Assembly (NCBI RefSeq): GCF_010915705.1
Contig: NZ_JAAIKE010000002.1
Location: forward strand, 434,001 to 498,000
From: Pseudotabrizicola algicola
GTDB taxonomy: Bacteria; Pseudomonadota; Alphaproteobacteria; Rhodobacterales; Rhodobacteraceae
DNA length: 64,000 nt
Reading direction: 5' to 3'
Both the position numbers and the translations under genes were made by a program. Shown piece by piece: positions 1-8,854 of this stretch. Under the pieces are notes generated by a model. It saw nothing but the letters and a program-made list of their open reading frames with translations, ran no database searches and was not told the origin of the DNA. Each line of letters opens with the position of its first letter. The first letter of the stretch is position 1.

Positions 1-1
1 C

Positions 2-796
2 GATATTCCGGGGGTGCAGCGCGTGCGGGACGTGCATTACGACTTTGCCCCCGAGGTGGGCGAGCGCGGCACGTTCCGCGATTTCTTCGGCACCCGCGTG
101 ATCGAAGCCGCGATGCCGCCGGGACTGGTCAGTCTGGACCTGACGATGCAGGCGGTGGTGGAACGGGCGGTGGATGACAGCCTGCTGGATCTGTCGCCGC
201 CGCTGGAAGGTCTGGCCGCCGAGGTGGCGGCCTGTCGTGGCGTCGGGCCGGACTCGCCGCATCATTTCACGCAACCCTCGCGCCGGATTGCCGCCGCGCC
301 GCGCATTGCCGATTTTGCCCGCGCCCATGCTGCCGCGGGGTTGACCGTGCGCGGGTTGGTCGAGGCGCTGGGGCGCGCGGTTCATGCGCATATGGCGTTC
401 GATGCCGAGGCCACCCATGTGGACACCGCGCCAGAGGCGGCCTTTGCCCTGCAACGCGGGGTCTGTCAGGATTTCGCGCAGATCATGGTGGGGGGATTGC
501 GCGCGCTGGGGGTGCCTGCGGCCTATGTGGCGGGCTATCTGCGCACCCTGCCGCCACCGGGGCAACCGCGCCTGATCGGCGCGGATGCCATGCATGCCTG
601 GGTGCGGGCCTGGGCGGGGGCGGAAACGGGCTGGATCGATTACGACCCGACCAATGCCTGCTTTGTCCGCAATGACCACATCGACGTGGGTTTTGGACGC
701 GATTATGACGATGTGGCCCCTGTCACGGGCCGGCTGCGGCTGGACGGACACCACTCCGGCAGCCACAGCGTCGATATCGAGGAAATCGCCGCCTAG
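2..796 (+). CDS. Transglutaminase-like family protein, 5' truncated
   Basis: The reading frame is open from base 2, so the true start lies before the window; the GTG at 14 is internal. The N-terminal part resembles the bacterial transglutaminase N-terminal region (RDVHYDF, then RDFFGTRV). The transglutaminase-like core follows, with a candidate catalytic triad: Cys in GVCQDFAQ, His in AMHAWVRAW and Asp in DYDPTNA. Proteins of this family are often encoded with circularly permuted ATP-grasp and alpha-E proteins, which would lie upstream and cannot be seen. Their substrate is generally unknown; they are thought to be peptidases or amidases. It converges with the aldehyde dehydrogenase gene, with 10 bp between the stop codons. 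The family call is firm; the function is not. Confidence 0.85.
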   Translation, partial: DIPGVQRVRDVHYDFAPEVGERGTFRDFFGTRVIEAAMPPGLVSLDLTMQAVVERAVDDSLLDLSPPLEGLAAEVAACRGVGPDSPHHFTQPSRRIAAAPRIADFARAHAAAGLTVRGLVEALGRAVHAHMAFDAEATHVDTAPEAAFALQRGVCQDFAQIMVGGLRALGVPAAYVAGYLRTLPPPGQPRLIGADAMHAWVRAWAGAETGWIDYDPTNACFVRNDHIDVGFGRDYDDVAPVTGRLRLDGHHSGSHSVDIEEIAA

Positions 797-806
797 CGAA
801 GGTCGC

Positions 807-2312
807 CTAGCGCAGATCGGCGGGCAGCAGCGCCTCGGGCAGGTTCTGGTAGCAGACCGGACGCAGCCAGCGGCGGATGGACAGGGTGCCGACCGAGGTG
901 GCGCCAAAGTTGGTGCTAGCCGGATAGGGACCGCCGTGGACCATGCTGTCGGCCACCTCGACGCCCGTCGGGAAGCCGTTGGCAAGGATGCGGCCCGCCT
1001 TGCGCTCCAGAACGGGCAGAAGGGTTTGGCCGAGGGCGGTGTCGGCCTCATCCAGATGCAGGGTGCAGGTCAACTGGCCCTGCAGGCTTTCGGCAATCGC
1101 CTGCATTTCCGAGGCATCCTTTACCCGCAGGATCAGGCCGAGCGGGCCGAACACCTCTTCTGCCAGCATGTGGTCGGCAAGCCAGTCGGTGCCTGACACC
1201 TCGAACAGGTTGGGGGTTGCGGCACGCCCGTCGCAGGTGGTGGCCAGCAGGCTGCGCACCCCGGCGGCTGCGGCGACACGGTCGCGCCCTGCGCGGTAGG
1301 CCTCGGCCATGCCATCGGTGAGCATGGTCTGCGCGGCCACGGGTTCAAGCGCGCTGCGGGCGGCGGCGGCGAAGGCATCGGCCTGCGGCCCGTCGATCAG
1401 CACGGCGATGCCGGGGTTGGTGCAGAACTGGCCTGCGCCCATCGTCAGGCTGGCGGCCCAGCCCTTGGCGATGGCATCGCCCCGCGCCTCCAGCGCGGCG
1501 GGCAGGAGGAACATCGGGTTCACGCTGCCCAGTTCGCCGAAGAAGGGGATCGGGTCGGGGCGTTGGGCGCAGAGGTTGAAAAGCGCGCGCCCTCCGCCGA
1601 GCGAGCCGGTGAAGCCGACCGCGCGGATCGCGGGATGCTGCACCAGCGCCTCGCCCACGTCACGCTTGCCGCCTTGCACGAGGCTGAACACGCCCGCAGG
1701 CATGTTGCAGGATTTCCGCGCCGCGTCGATGGCTTGCGCCACGATCTCGCCGGTGCCGGGGTGGGCAGAGTGGCCCTTGACCACGACAGGGCATCCGGCG
1801 GCGAGGGCGCTTGCGGTGTCGCCCCCCGCCACCGAGAAGGCGAGCGGGAAGTTGGAGGCCCCGAACACCGCGACGGGACCGATGGGGCGCTGCACCATCT
1901 TCAGGTCAGGGCGCGGGAGCGGCTGACGGTCTGGCAGGGCGGCATCGTGGCGGCGGTCGAGGTAGCCCCCCGCGCGGATGTGGCTGGCAAAGAGGCGCAA
2001 CTGGCCGGTGGTGCGCCCGCGCTCGCCCTGCAGGCGGGCGGCGGGCAGGCCGGTTTCCTGCGTGCCGATTTCCGTGATGGCATCGGCGCGGGCCTCGAGC
2101 TCGTCGGCGATGGCCTCGAGAAAGCGGGCGCGGTCTTCGCGCGAGGTGGCGGCGAAGGCGGGGAAAGCGGCAGCTGCGGCGGCGCAGGCCTGATCCACCA
2201 GCGCGGGCGTGCCGACGGCGAAATCATGGGCAGGGCCGTGGGCCGGGGTGGAGGCGAAGGTGGTCGCCCCGGCGATCCAGTCGCCCGCGATGAGGTGCTT
2301 GCCTGTCAGCAT
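807..2312 (-). CDS. 2-oxoglutarate semialdehyde dehydrogenase (2,5-dioxovalerate dehydrogenase), NADP-type
   Basis: This 501-residue aldehyde dehydrogenase would oxidise 2,5-dioxopentanoate to 2-oxoglutarate, the last step of non-phosphorylative pentose oxidation. Visible landmarks are FGASNFPLAFSVAGGDTASA in the cofactor domain, GFTGSLGGGRAL, the general-base Glu in FFGELGSVNP, and the catalytic Cys in GAGQFCTNPG. This pattern is that of the KGSADH branch of the ALDH superfamily. The start at 2312 is preceded by GGAG at proper distance; the frame stays open 13 codons further without a good ribosome site. It is the last gene of the arabinose operon, 84 bp after the aldose dehydrogenase. The same enzyme also serves hydroxyproline and glucarate routes in other bacteria, but its neighbours here point to L-arabinose. 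Confidence 0.88.
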   Translation of the reverse strand: MLTGKHLIAGDWIAGATTFASTPAHGPAHDFAVGTPALVDQACAAAAAAFPAFAATSREDRARFLEAIADELEARADAITEIGTQETGLPAARLQGERGRTTGQLRLFASHIRAGGYLDRRHDAALPDRQPLPRPDLKMVQRPIGPVAVFGASNFPLAFSVAGGDTASALAAGCPVVVKGHSAHPGTGEIVAQAIDAARKSCNMPAGVFSLVQGGKRDVGEALVQHPAIRAVGFTGSLGGGRALFNLCAQRPDPIPFFGELGSVNPMFLLPAALEARGDAIAKGWAASLTMGAGQFCTNPGIAVLIDGPQADAFAAAARSALEPVAAQTMLTDGMAEAYRAGRDRVAAAAGVRSLLATTCDGRAATPNLFEVSGTDWLADHMLAEEVFGPLGLILRVKDASEMQAIAESLQGQLTCTLHLDEADTALGQTLLPVLERKAGRILANGFPTGVEVADSMVHGGPYPASTNFGATSVGTLSIRRWLRPVCYQNLPEALLPADLR

Positions 2313-2396
2313 GTCGGTCTCCGATTTTTGCGGCGGACCGGGGGGTTTCACACCCCCCGACCCCCCCGTGGGATATTTATGAACAGATGAAGGGGG

Positions 2397-3320
2397 TCAG
2401 AAGTGGAATGCGTCTGTGACGATGCGTTTGCCGAGGGTTAGCGCGTCGGCGACGTGGACCATCGGGGCAAGGTCCACCTCGGACCGGCCTGCGGCGACCA
2501 GTTCGGCCATGCGGGCGTAGAGGGCGGGGTATTCATCCATGATGGTGTTTTCACCCTGTGAAGGTTGCCCGCCGATTTCCAGCACATTGCCGCCCATGCG
2601 CAGCGCCATCGGGCCTGCGGTGGTATCAAACTCCATGTCCCAGGTCTGGGGGCCGGTTTGCCGCCAGTCGAAATCGGCGGTGACATTGCCCGAGAAGTGC
2701 AGGCGCGCGGCGATTGGGGTCTGGCGGTTGGCGGGGAATTCGAGTTCCGCCGATTGCAGATGCACAGGGGCCGGCAGGATTTCGGTGAGGATCGACAGCG
2801 CATTGATGCCGGGATCGAAGACACCCATGCCGCCCGGTTCGAACACCCAGTCCTGACCGGGATGCCATTTGCGCACATCCTCGCGCCATGTGATATGGGC
2901 GCGGGTGATGGTTTTACCGGCCAGCCATGCCTTGGCGGGCGCGACCGCATGGGCCATGCGGCTGTGCCATGTGGTGTAGAGCGTGACGCCCTGTTCGGCG
3001 GCAAGGGCTCGCAGGGCGTGGACTTCCGCCAGTGTGGCACCGGGCGGCTTTTCCAGCATGACGTGGCGACCGGCACGCAGGGCCGCCTGTGCATAGGCAA
3101 AGCGCGGCACCGGAGGGATGGCGAGCGAGACGGTGGTGATGTCGGGCCGCGCCTCCAGCATGGTTTCCATGCTGGTGAAGACCTCGACCCCGTCAACCGT
3201 GCCAGCGCGGGACACCGTGGCGGCCAGTTGCCAGTCGGGACTGGCGGCAAGGGCGGGGACGTGTTGGTCCACCGCGATCTTGCCGATGCCGACGAGGGCG
3301 AGGTTCTGCCGGTCTGCCAT
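2397..3320 (-). CDS. L-arabinose/D-galactose 1-dehydrogenase (Gfo/Idh/MocA family)
   Basis: This 307-residue NAD(P)-dependent enzyme should oxidise L-arabinose or D-galactose at C1 to the lactone. It has an N-terminal Rossmann motif (LVGIGKIAVDQH), the family MLEKPPGAT segment carrying the catalytic Lys, and TWHSRMAHAV, WREDVRKWHPGQDW and GMGVFDPGINALSI. From memory these closely match Azospirillum brasilense L-arabinose 1-dehydrogenase and Pseudomonas D-galactose dehydrogenase. Its start overlaps the stop of the arabonate dehydratase in a TGATG junction, so the two are probably translationally coupled. Galactose versus arabinose preference cannot be read from sequence; characterised relatives accept both. 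Confidence 0.88.
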   Translation of the reverse strand: MADRQNLALVGIGKIAVDQHVPALAASPDWQLAATVSRAGTVDGVEVFTSMETMLEARPDITTVSLAIPPVPRFAYAQAALRAGRHVMLEKPPGATLAEVHALRALAAEQGVTLYTTWHSRMAHAVAPAKAWLAGKTITRAHITWREDVRKWHPGQDWVFEPGGMGVFDPGINALSILTEILPAPVHLQSAELEFPANRQTPIAARLHFSGNVTADFDWRQTGPQTWDMEFDTTAGPMALRMGGNVLEIGGQPSQGENTIMDEYPALYARMAELVAAGRSEVDLAPMVHVADALTLGKRIVTDAFHF

Positions 3321-5062
3321 CAGTGGGAATCCTTGCCGACGGGCGCACCGCGGCAGCCCTTGAGGAAGGCGAGGTCGGCGCCGGTGTCGGCTCCTTCGAC
3401 ATGCTGCTGGTGCAGCCAGCCGTAGCCCGATTCATAGGTCTGGTGCGTGGGGGTCCATGCAGCCAGACGGGCGGCCAGTTCCTCATCGGAAATGTCGAGG
3501 TGCAGGCGGCGGTTCGGAACATCGAGTTCGATGAAATCACCGTTGCGCACCACGGCAAGCGGTCCACCCGCCGCCGCTTCGGGCGAGGTGTGCAGGCAGA
3601 CGGTCCCATAAGCCGTGCCGGACATGCGCGCGTCAGAGATGCGGACCATGTCGGTGATGCCCTTTTTCAGCACCTTGGGCGGCAGGCCCATGTTGCCCAC
3701 CTCGGCCATGCCGGGATAGCCCTTCGGCCCGCAATGTTTCAGCACCATGACGCAGGTTTCGTCGATGTCGAGATCGGGGTCGTTGATCTTGGCCTTGTAG
3801 TCGTCGATGTCCTCGAACACCACGGCGCGGCCCCTGTGCACCATCAGGTGCGGGCTGGCGGCAGAGGGTTTCAGCACCGAGCCCTTGGGGGCCAGATTGC
3901 CCTTGAGCACCACGACGCCGCCCGACTGGGTCAGCGCCTTGTCGGTGGGCAGGATCACGTCTTCGTTGTGGTTGCGCACATCCTTCACCTGATCCCACAT
4001 CGTCTCGCCCGAGACGGTCAGCGCATCCTTGTGCAACAGCCCCGCCTCGCCGAGACGCTTGATGACGACGGGCAGACCGCCGGCATAGAAGAATTCCTCC
4101 ATCAGGTATTTGCCCGATGGCATCAGGTTGACGATCGTCGGCACGTCGCGGCCGCAGCGGTCCCAGTCATCGAGAGTCAGGTCGATGCCGACGCGGCCTG
4201 CGATGGCGAGGATGTGGATCACGGCATTGGTGCTGCCGCCGATGGCGGCATTGGTGCGGATGGCGTTTTCGAACGCCTCTTTCTTGAGGATATCAGACGG
4301 CTTCAGGTCATCCTTGACCATCTGCACGATGCGGCGGCCTGTGAGTTGCGCCATGACGCGGCGGCGGCTGTCGACTGCCGGAATCGCGGCATTGCCCGAC
4401 AGGGCCATGCCAAGCGCCTCGGCCATCGAGGCCATCGTGCTGGCGGTGCCCATCGTGTTGCACGATCCGGGGCTGCGCGACATGGATGCCTCGGCCTCGG
4501 CGAATTCCTCTTGCGTCATCTCGCCCGCTTTCACGGCTTCGGAGAATTTCCACAGATGGGTGCCGGAGCCGACGCGTTCGTTGCGGTAATAGCCGTTCAG
4601 CATCGGGCCGCCGGTGACGACGATCGAGGGCAGGTCGGTGGAGGCGGCGGCCATCAGGAGCGAGGGCGTGGTCTTGTCGCAGCCGACCAGCAGCACGCAG
4701 CCATCCATCGGCTGGCCGCGCATCGCCTCTTCCACGGCCATGGCGGCGAGGTTGCGGAACATCATCGCGGTGGGGCGGAAGGCGGATTCTGACGCCGAGA
4801 ACACCGGCACTTCGACCGGGAAGCCGCCAGCCTCGTAGATCCCGTGCTTCACGCGCTGCGCAAGGTCATTCAGATGCGCGTTGCAGGGGGTGAGTTCGGA
4901 CCATGTGTTGAGGATGCCGATGACGGGACGGCCATCGAACAGGTCATGCGGCAGGCCCTGGTTCTTCATCCAGCCACGGTGATAGATCTGGTCGCGGCCC
5001 GTGCCGCCGAACCATTCCTGTGAACGCAGGTGACGGGGCCATTTGGCAGGTTTGAAGGTCAT
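3320..5062 (-). CDS. L-arabonate dehydratase (IlvD/Edd family)
   Basis: This 580-residue protein belongs to the iron-sulfur dehydratase family (IlvD/Edd) and fits the sugar-acid subgroup that converts L-arabonate to L-2-keto-3-deoxyarabonate. Characteristic segments are the N-terminal RSQEWFGGTGRD, ILNTWSELTPCNAHL, VGCDKTTPS with a cluster Cys, and SPGSCNTMGTAS with another cluster Cys. The start at 5062 is chosen because GAGGATGAG precedes it and the upstream gene's TGA overlaps that ribosome site; the open frame runs 18 codons further. Substrate could also be D-galactonate or D-xylonate. The arabinose/galactose context makes arabonate and related acids the best guess. Confidence 0.87.
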   Translation of the reverse strand: MTFKPAKWPRHLRSQEWFGGTGRDQIYHRGWMKNQGLPHDLFDGRPVIGILNTWSELTPCNAHLNDLAQRVKHGIYEAGGFPVEVPVFSASESAFRPTAMMFRNLAAMAVEEAMRGQPMDGCVLLVGCDKTTPSLLMAAASTDLPSIVVTGGPMLNGYYRNERVGSGTHLWKFSEAVKAGEMTQEEFAEAEASMSRSPGSCNTMGTASTMASMAEALGMALSGNAAIPAVDSRRRVMAQLTGRRIVQMVKDDLKPSDILKKEAFENAIRTNAAIGGSTNAVIHILAIAGRVGIDLTLDDWDRCGRDVPTIVNLMPSGKYLMEEFFYAGGLPVVIKRLGEAGLLHKDALTVSGETMWDQVKDVRNHNEDVILPTDKALTQSGGVVVLKGNLAPKGSVLKPSAASPHLMVHRGRAVVFEDIDDYKAKINDPDLDIDETCVMVLKHCGPKGYPGMAEVGNMGLPPKVLKKGITDMVRISDARMSGTAYGTVCLHTSPEAAAGGPLAVVRNGDFIELDVPNRRLHLDISDEELAARLAAWTPTHQTYESGYGWLHQQHVEGADTGADLAFLKGCRGAPVGKDSH

Positions 5063-5069
5063 CTCATCC

Positions 5070-6050
5070 TCACAGGGTATGGACCGATTGCAGCCCGGTG
5101 TCGGGGGCAACGGCAAGCGGGTTTGTCAGCGGCAGGCCGAAGGCGGCCACCTCGATTTCAAAGGTATCACCGGGTTCGGGTCGGATACCATCGGCGAATG
5201 ACAGGGTGGCGGTGCCGAACATATGCACATGCAGATCGCCCGGCTGGCGGAACATGTCATACTTGAAGTGGTGATGTTCCAGATTGGCAAAGCTGTGCGA
5301 CATGTTCGCCTCGCCCGACAGGAAGGGTTTTTCCCAGATCACCGACCCTGCACGGCGGATGCGGCTGGTGCCGCGCACGTCTTGCGGCAGATCGCCCACA
5401 AGGATCTCGGGGCCGATGCTGGCCTGCCGCAGTTTGGAATGGGCGAGGTAAAGGTAGTTGATCCGCTCGGTCACATGATCGGAAAACTCGTTCGCCAGCG
5501 CCCAGCCGACACGGCAGGGGGTGCCATCGGCGGCGATCACATAGATGCCCGCAAGTTCCGGCTCTTCCCCGCCATCGAGCGCGAAGCCGGGGGAGGTGAG
5601 CGGCGCGCCGGGAGCGACCAGATGCACGCCATTGCCCTTGTAGAACCATTCCGGCTGCACGCCGGGGCCGGAGGCGGGCTTGCCGCCCTCCAGCCCCATG
5701 CGGAACATCTTCATGCTGTCGGTGGCATCCTCGGCATTGGCCTTGGTGTGCATGGCGTCACGGGTGGCGGCGCTGCCCAGATGGGTCAGGCCGGTGCCGG
5801 TCAGGTGCAGGTGCGCCGGATCGGGGTGGGTGATGGGCGACAGCATCCGCCCCTCGGAGGCGGCGCGCACCAGATCGACCGCTTGGCCAAGGCCGTGGGC
5901 CGCGATCACGCTGGCGAGGGAGCGGCCGGAATTGGCGGCCTCGAGCGCGAGCGCATAGGTGCTGGCAGCGCCTTGGACGATGGCGGCCTCTGAGCCTTCA
6001 CGGGCGACAACGGCGATGCCGGTTTCCGTCTTGATCTGCGACAACAGCAT
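5070..6050 (-). CDS. araD1: AraD1/GguC-type protein of the FAH superfamily, probable 2-keto-3-deoxypentonate dehydratase
   Basis: This 326-residue protein has the fumarylacetoacetate hydrolase (FAH) fold of the AraD1/GguC group found beside gguAB in rhizobia. Its position between transporter and arabonate dehydratase suggests it converts L-2-keto-3-deoxyarabonate to 2-oxoglutarate semialdehyde. Related FAH-fold enzymes in archaea and Herbaspirillum dehydrate 2-keto-3-deoxypentonates, whereas Azospirillum uses a DapA-like enzyme. Acidic metal-binding residues are likely in the ANEFSDHV and AHSKLRQASIGPEI segments. The annotated start is the second ATG at 6050, because GAGGG lies 6 bases before it; the first ATG at 6062 overlaps the permease stop and lacks a site. 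The pathway role is inferred from context. Confidence 0.75.
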   Translation of the reverse strand: MLLSQIKTETGIAVVAREGSEAAIVQGAASTYALALEAANSGRSLASVIAAHGLGQAVDLVRAASEGRMLSPITHPDPAHLHLTGTGLTHLGSAATRDAMHTKANAEDATDSMKMFRMGLEGGKPASGPGVQPEWFYKGNGVHLVAPGAPLTSPGFALDGGEEPELAGIYVIAADGTPCRVGWALANEFSDHVTERINYLYLAHSKLRQASIGPEILVGDLPQDVRGTSRIRRAGSVIWEKPFLSGEANMSHSFANLEHHHFKYDMFRQPGDLHVHMFGTATLSFADGIRPEPGDTFEIEVAAFGLPLTNPLAVAPDTGLQSVHTL

Positions 6051-6058
6051 GGCGGCCC

Positions 6059-7249
6059 TCATTTGTTTTTGTTGTAAACGTCGAAGATGACGGCGGCGAG
6101 CAGGACCAGCCCCTTGATGACCTGCTGGTAGTCGATGCCGATGCCAAGGATCGACATGCCGTTGTTCATCACGCCCATGATCAGCGCGCCGACCACGACG
6201 CCGATGATCTTGCCCGAGCCGCCCGCCATCGACGCGCCACCGATGAAGACGGCGGCGATCACATCAAGCTCGAACCCGGCGCCCGCCTTGGGGGTGGAGG
6301 AGTTGAGGCGCGCGGCCACGATCATGCCTGCCAGAGCCGCCAGAACGCCCATGTTGACGAAGCAGAAGAACACGAGGCGTTCGGTCTTGATGCCGGAAAG
6401 CTTGGCCGCTTTCTCGTTGCCGCCGAGCGCGTAGATGCGGCGGCCGCTGGTGGTTTTCTCGGTGAAGAAGGCGTAGATCACCGTCAGCACCGCCAGCACC
6501 ATGACCACATTGGGCAGGCCGCGGAAGATTGCCAGTTTGTAGCCGACGAAGACCAGCGCGCCGCAGACGATGGCATTACGGATCCAGAACACCACGGCGG
6601 GTTCGGGGGTGATGCCGAAAAGCGCGTCCTGCGTGCGTTTGCGCAGGCCGAGATAAACCACGATCAAGGCCACGGCCACCACGATCAGAAGCGCGGTGCC
6701 GTTCAGCCGGTCCATCCCCAGAAGCGCCTGATCGGCATCGCCAAAGAGGTCAGGGATGAAGCCGGTGGAGAGGGACTGGAACGAGCGCGGGAAGGGGCCG
6801 ATGTTCTGGCCGTTGAGCAGCCACAGTGTCAGGCCGCGAAACACCAGCATGCCTGCCAGCGTGACGATGAAGGACGGAATTTTCCAATAGGCCACCCAAT
6901 ATCCCTGCGCCGCGCCGATCAGCGCCCCGACCAGCAGGCAGGCGGGGATCACCGCCAGCACCGGCCAGCCCTGATTGACCGTCAGCACCGCCGCCACCGC
7001 CCCGGTGAAGCCCACGACAGAGCCGACCGACAGGTCGATATGGCCCGCCACGATGACCAGCAGCATCCCCAGCGCCATGATGATGACGTAAGAGTTCTGC
7101 AGGAACAGGTTGGTGATGTTCTGTGCCGACAGGAAGTCGACGTCGATGGAGGCACGCACGATCACGGTGAAGAAGAACACGATGGCGACCAGCGCCATGA
7201 TCATTCCGTATTCGCGCAGGTGACTGCCCATGTAACTCTTTTCAGACAT
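6059..7249 (-). CDS. gguB: Multiple-monosaccharide ABC transporter permease (GguB/MmsB)
   Basis: This 396-residue inner-membrane protein is a CUT2-family permease of the XylH/MmsB/GguB type, longer than RbsC-like permeases (about 320-330 residues) because of extra central segments. It has about ten or more hydrophobic stretches, the AGHIDLSVGSVVGF motif common to sugar permeases, and a C-terminal FIGGASMAGGSGKIIG loop. It would form the channel for arabinose, galactose and related sugars delivered by ChvE. The ATG at 7249 has only a distant GGAAGG; an ATG at 7231 is an alternative. It follows the ATPase by 4 bases and overlaps the start region of araD1. Confidence 0.9.
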   Translation of the reverse strand: MSEKSYMGSHLREYGMIMALVAIVFFFTVIVRASIDVDFLSAQNITNLFLQNSYVIIMALGMLLVIVAGHIDLSVGSVVGFTGAVAAVLTVNQGWPVLAVIPACLLVGALIGAAQGYWVAYWKIPSFIVTLAGMLVFRGLTLWLLNGQNIGPFPRSFQSLSTGFIPDLFGDADQALLGMDRLNGTALLIVVAVALIVVYLGLRKRTQDALFGITPEPAVVFWIRNAIVCGALVFVGYKLAIFRGLPNVVMVLAVLTVIYAFFTEKTTSGRRIYALGGNEKAAKLSGIKTERLVFFCFVNMGVLAALAGMIVAARLNSSTPKAGAGFELDVIAAVFIGGASMAGGSGKIIGVVVGALIMGVMNNGMSILGIGIDYQQVIKGLVLLAAVIFDVYNKNK

Positions 7250-7253
7250 TGTA

Positions 7254-8783
7254 TTACGCCGCCTTCCCAGCAGAATTCAGGATCAGGGCCATGATGCGTT
7301 CCTGCGATGCCTCATCGCGGGAAAGCTCCCCGACGATCCGGCCTTCGTTCATCACATAGATGCGGTCGCACATGCCCAAGAGCTCGGGCATTTCCGAGCT
7401 GATCATCAGGATGCCGCGGCCATCGGCGGCCAGCTGGTTCATGATGTTGTAGATTTCAAACTTCGCCCCCACGTCGATGCCGCGCGTGGGTTCGTCAAGG
7501 ATAAGAACCTGCGGATCGGTGAACAGCCATTTCGACAGAACCACCTTCTGCTGGTTGCCGCCCGACAGGTTGACCACCTTTTGCTGCACATTGGGGGTGC
7601 GGATGTTCATGGCGCGGCGGTAATCCTCGGCCACCTGCGCCTCGCGCCGGGGGTTGAGCACGCCGCGCAGGGCGATGCCCGCAAGGTTGGCGAGGCTGAC
7701 GTTGCGCAGGATCGGTTCTTCGAGAATGAGGCCGAGCGCCTTGCGGTCTTCGGTCACATAGGCCAGCCCTGCCGCCACCGCCTTTGTCACGCTGGACGTA
7801 TCCACCGGCTTGCCGCCCATGCGGACGGTGCCGCTGATGTTGCGCCCGTAGCTGTGGCCGAACAGGCTCATCGCCAGTTCGGTGCGCCCTGCCCCCATCA
7901 GGCCCGCGATGCCCACGATCTCGCCCTTGCGGACGGTGAAGCCCGCGTTGCGGATCATCTGGCGGTCTTTCTGGTCGGGGTGGAACACGTTCCAGTCAGT
8001 GACCTCCAGCAGCGTCTCGCCGGGGTTCGGGGTGCGGGCGGGATAGCGGTGCGCCATGTCGCGGCCCACCATGTCGCGGATGATGCGGTCTTCGGTGATC
8101 TCGTCGCGGTTCAGCGTGGAAACGGTGGTGCCGTCGCGGATGATGGTGGTGCGGTCGGCGACACGGCCGATCTCGTTCAGCTTGTGGCTGATGATGATCT
8201 GCGTGACCCCTTGCGCCTTCAGCTCCAGCATCAGGTCGAGCAGCTTCTGGCTGTCGTTTTCCTGAAGCGCGGCGGTGGGTTCATCGAGGATGAGCAGGCG
8301 CACATCCTTGGCCAGCGCCTTCGCAATCTCGATCAGTTGCTGTTTGCCGACGCCCAGCTTGCCCACAACTGTGGTCGGCGCCTCGTTCAGACCGACCTTT
8401 TGCAGAAGCTGGGTGGTTTTCTGGAAGGCCAGCGGCCAGTTGATCACGCCCGCCTTGGCCACCTCGTTGCCCAGAAACAGGTTTTCCGCAATCGACAGCA
8501 GCGGCACCAGCGCCAGTTCCTGATGGATGATGATGATGCCCTTGGCCTCGCTGTCGGCGATGGATTTCATCTCGAGCGTCTGGCCGTCATAGACGATCTC
8601 GCCGTCATAGCTGCCGTGGGGATAGACCCCTGACAGCACCTTCATCAGTGTGGATTTTCCTGCACCGTTCTCGCCGCAGATCGCGTGGATTTCGCCCGCT
8701 TTCACCGACAGGTTCACCTGATCGAGCGCGCGGACGCCGGGGAACAGTTTGCTGATCCCGCGCATTTCCAGAAGCGTTGTCAT
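7254..8783 (-). CDS. gguA: Multiple-monosaccharide ABC transporter ATP-binding protein (GguA/MmsA)
   Basis: This 509-residue protein carries two fused nucleotide-binding domains, as usual for CUT2 sugar transporters. The first domain has Walker [10 protein letters not shown] near residue 38, the LGVGKQQL signature-like segment and Walker [12 protein letters not shown]. The second has a degenerate Walker A (GLMGAGRTE), an intact LSGGNQQKV signature and [17 protein letters not shown] strong ribosome site (GGGGAGGGG) precedes the ATG at 8783. It is separated from chvE by a long stem-loop, which may set its expression below that of the binding protein. It energises uptake through GguB. Confidence 0.93.
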   Translation of the reverse strand: MTTLLEMRGISKLFPGVRALDQVNLSVKAGEIHAICGENGAGKSTLMKVLSGVYPHGSYDGEIVYDGQTLEMKSIADSEAKGIIIIHQELALVPLLSIAENLFLGNEVAKAGVINWPLAFQKTTQLLQKVGLNEAPTTVVGKLGVGKQQLIEIAKALAKDVRLLILDEPTAALQENDSQKLLDLMLELKAQGVTQIIISHKLNEIGRVADRTTIIRDGTTVSTLNRDEITEDRIIRDMVGRDMAHRYPARTPNPGETLLEVTDWNVFHPDQKDRQMIRNAGFTVRKGEIVGIAGLMGAGRTELAMSLFGHSYGRNISGTVRMGGKPVDTSSVTKAVAAGLAYVTEDRKALGLILEEPILRNVSLANLAGIALRGVLNPRREAQVAEDYRRAMNIRTPNVQQKVVNLSGGNQQKVVLSKWLFTDPQVLILDEPTRGIDVGAKFEIYNIMNQLAADGRGILMISSEMPELLGMCDRIYVMNEGRIVGELSRDEASQERIMALILNSAGKAA

Positions 8784-8803
8784 CTTCCCCTCCCCGGAGA
8801 AAA

Positions 8804-8841
8804 CCGGGCCTGTCTGCCGGGAGCGTGGCAGACAGGCCCGG
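8804..8841 (-). terminator. Long stem-loop between chvE and gguA
   Basis: Two 15-base arms (8804-8818 and 8827-8841) are perfectly complementary around an 8-base loop. The element lies 13 bases after the chvE stop and 20 bases before the gguA start. No T-run follows on the minus strand, so it is more likely a partial terminator or an mRNA-stabilising hairpin than a full terminator. Confidence 0.8.
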
Positions 8842-8854
8842 ACCTCAGTGCCGA

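Noticed and set aside
3323-4792. 489-codon plus-strand open frame opposite arabonate dehydratase
   Set aside because: Antisense shadow of a well-supported IlvD/Edd gene, with no recognisable domain.
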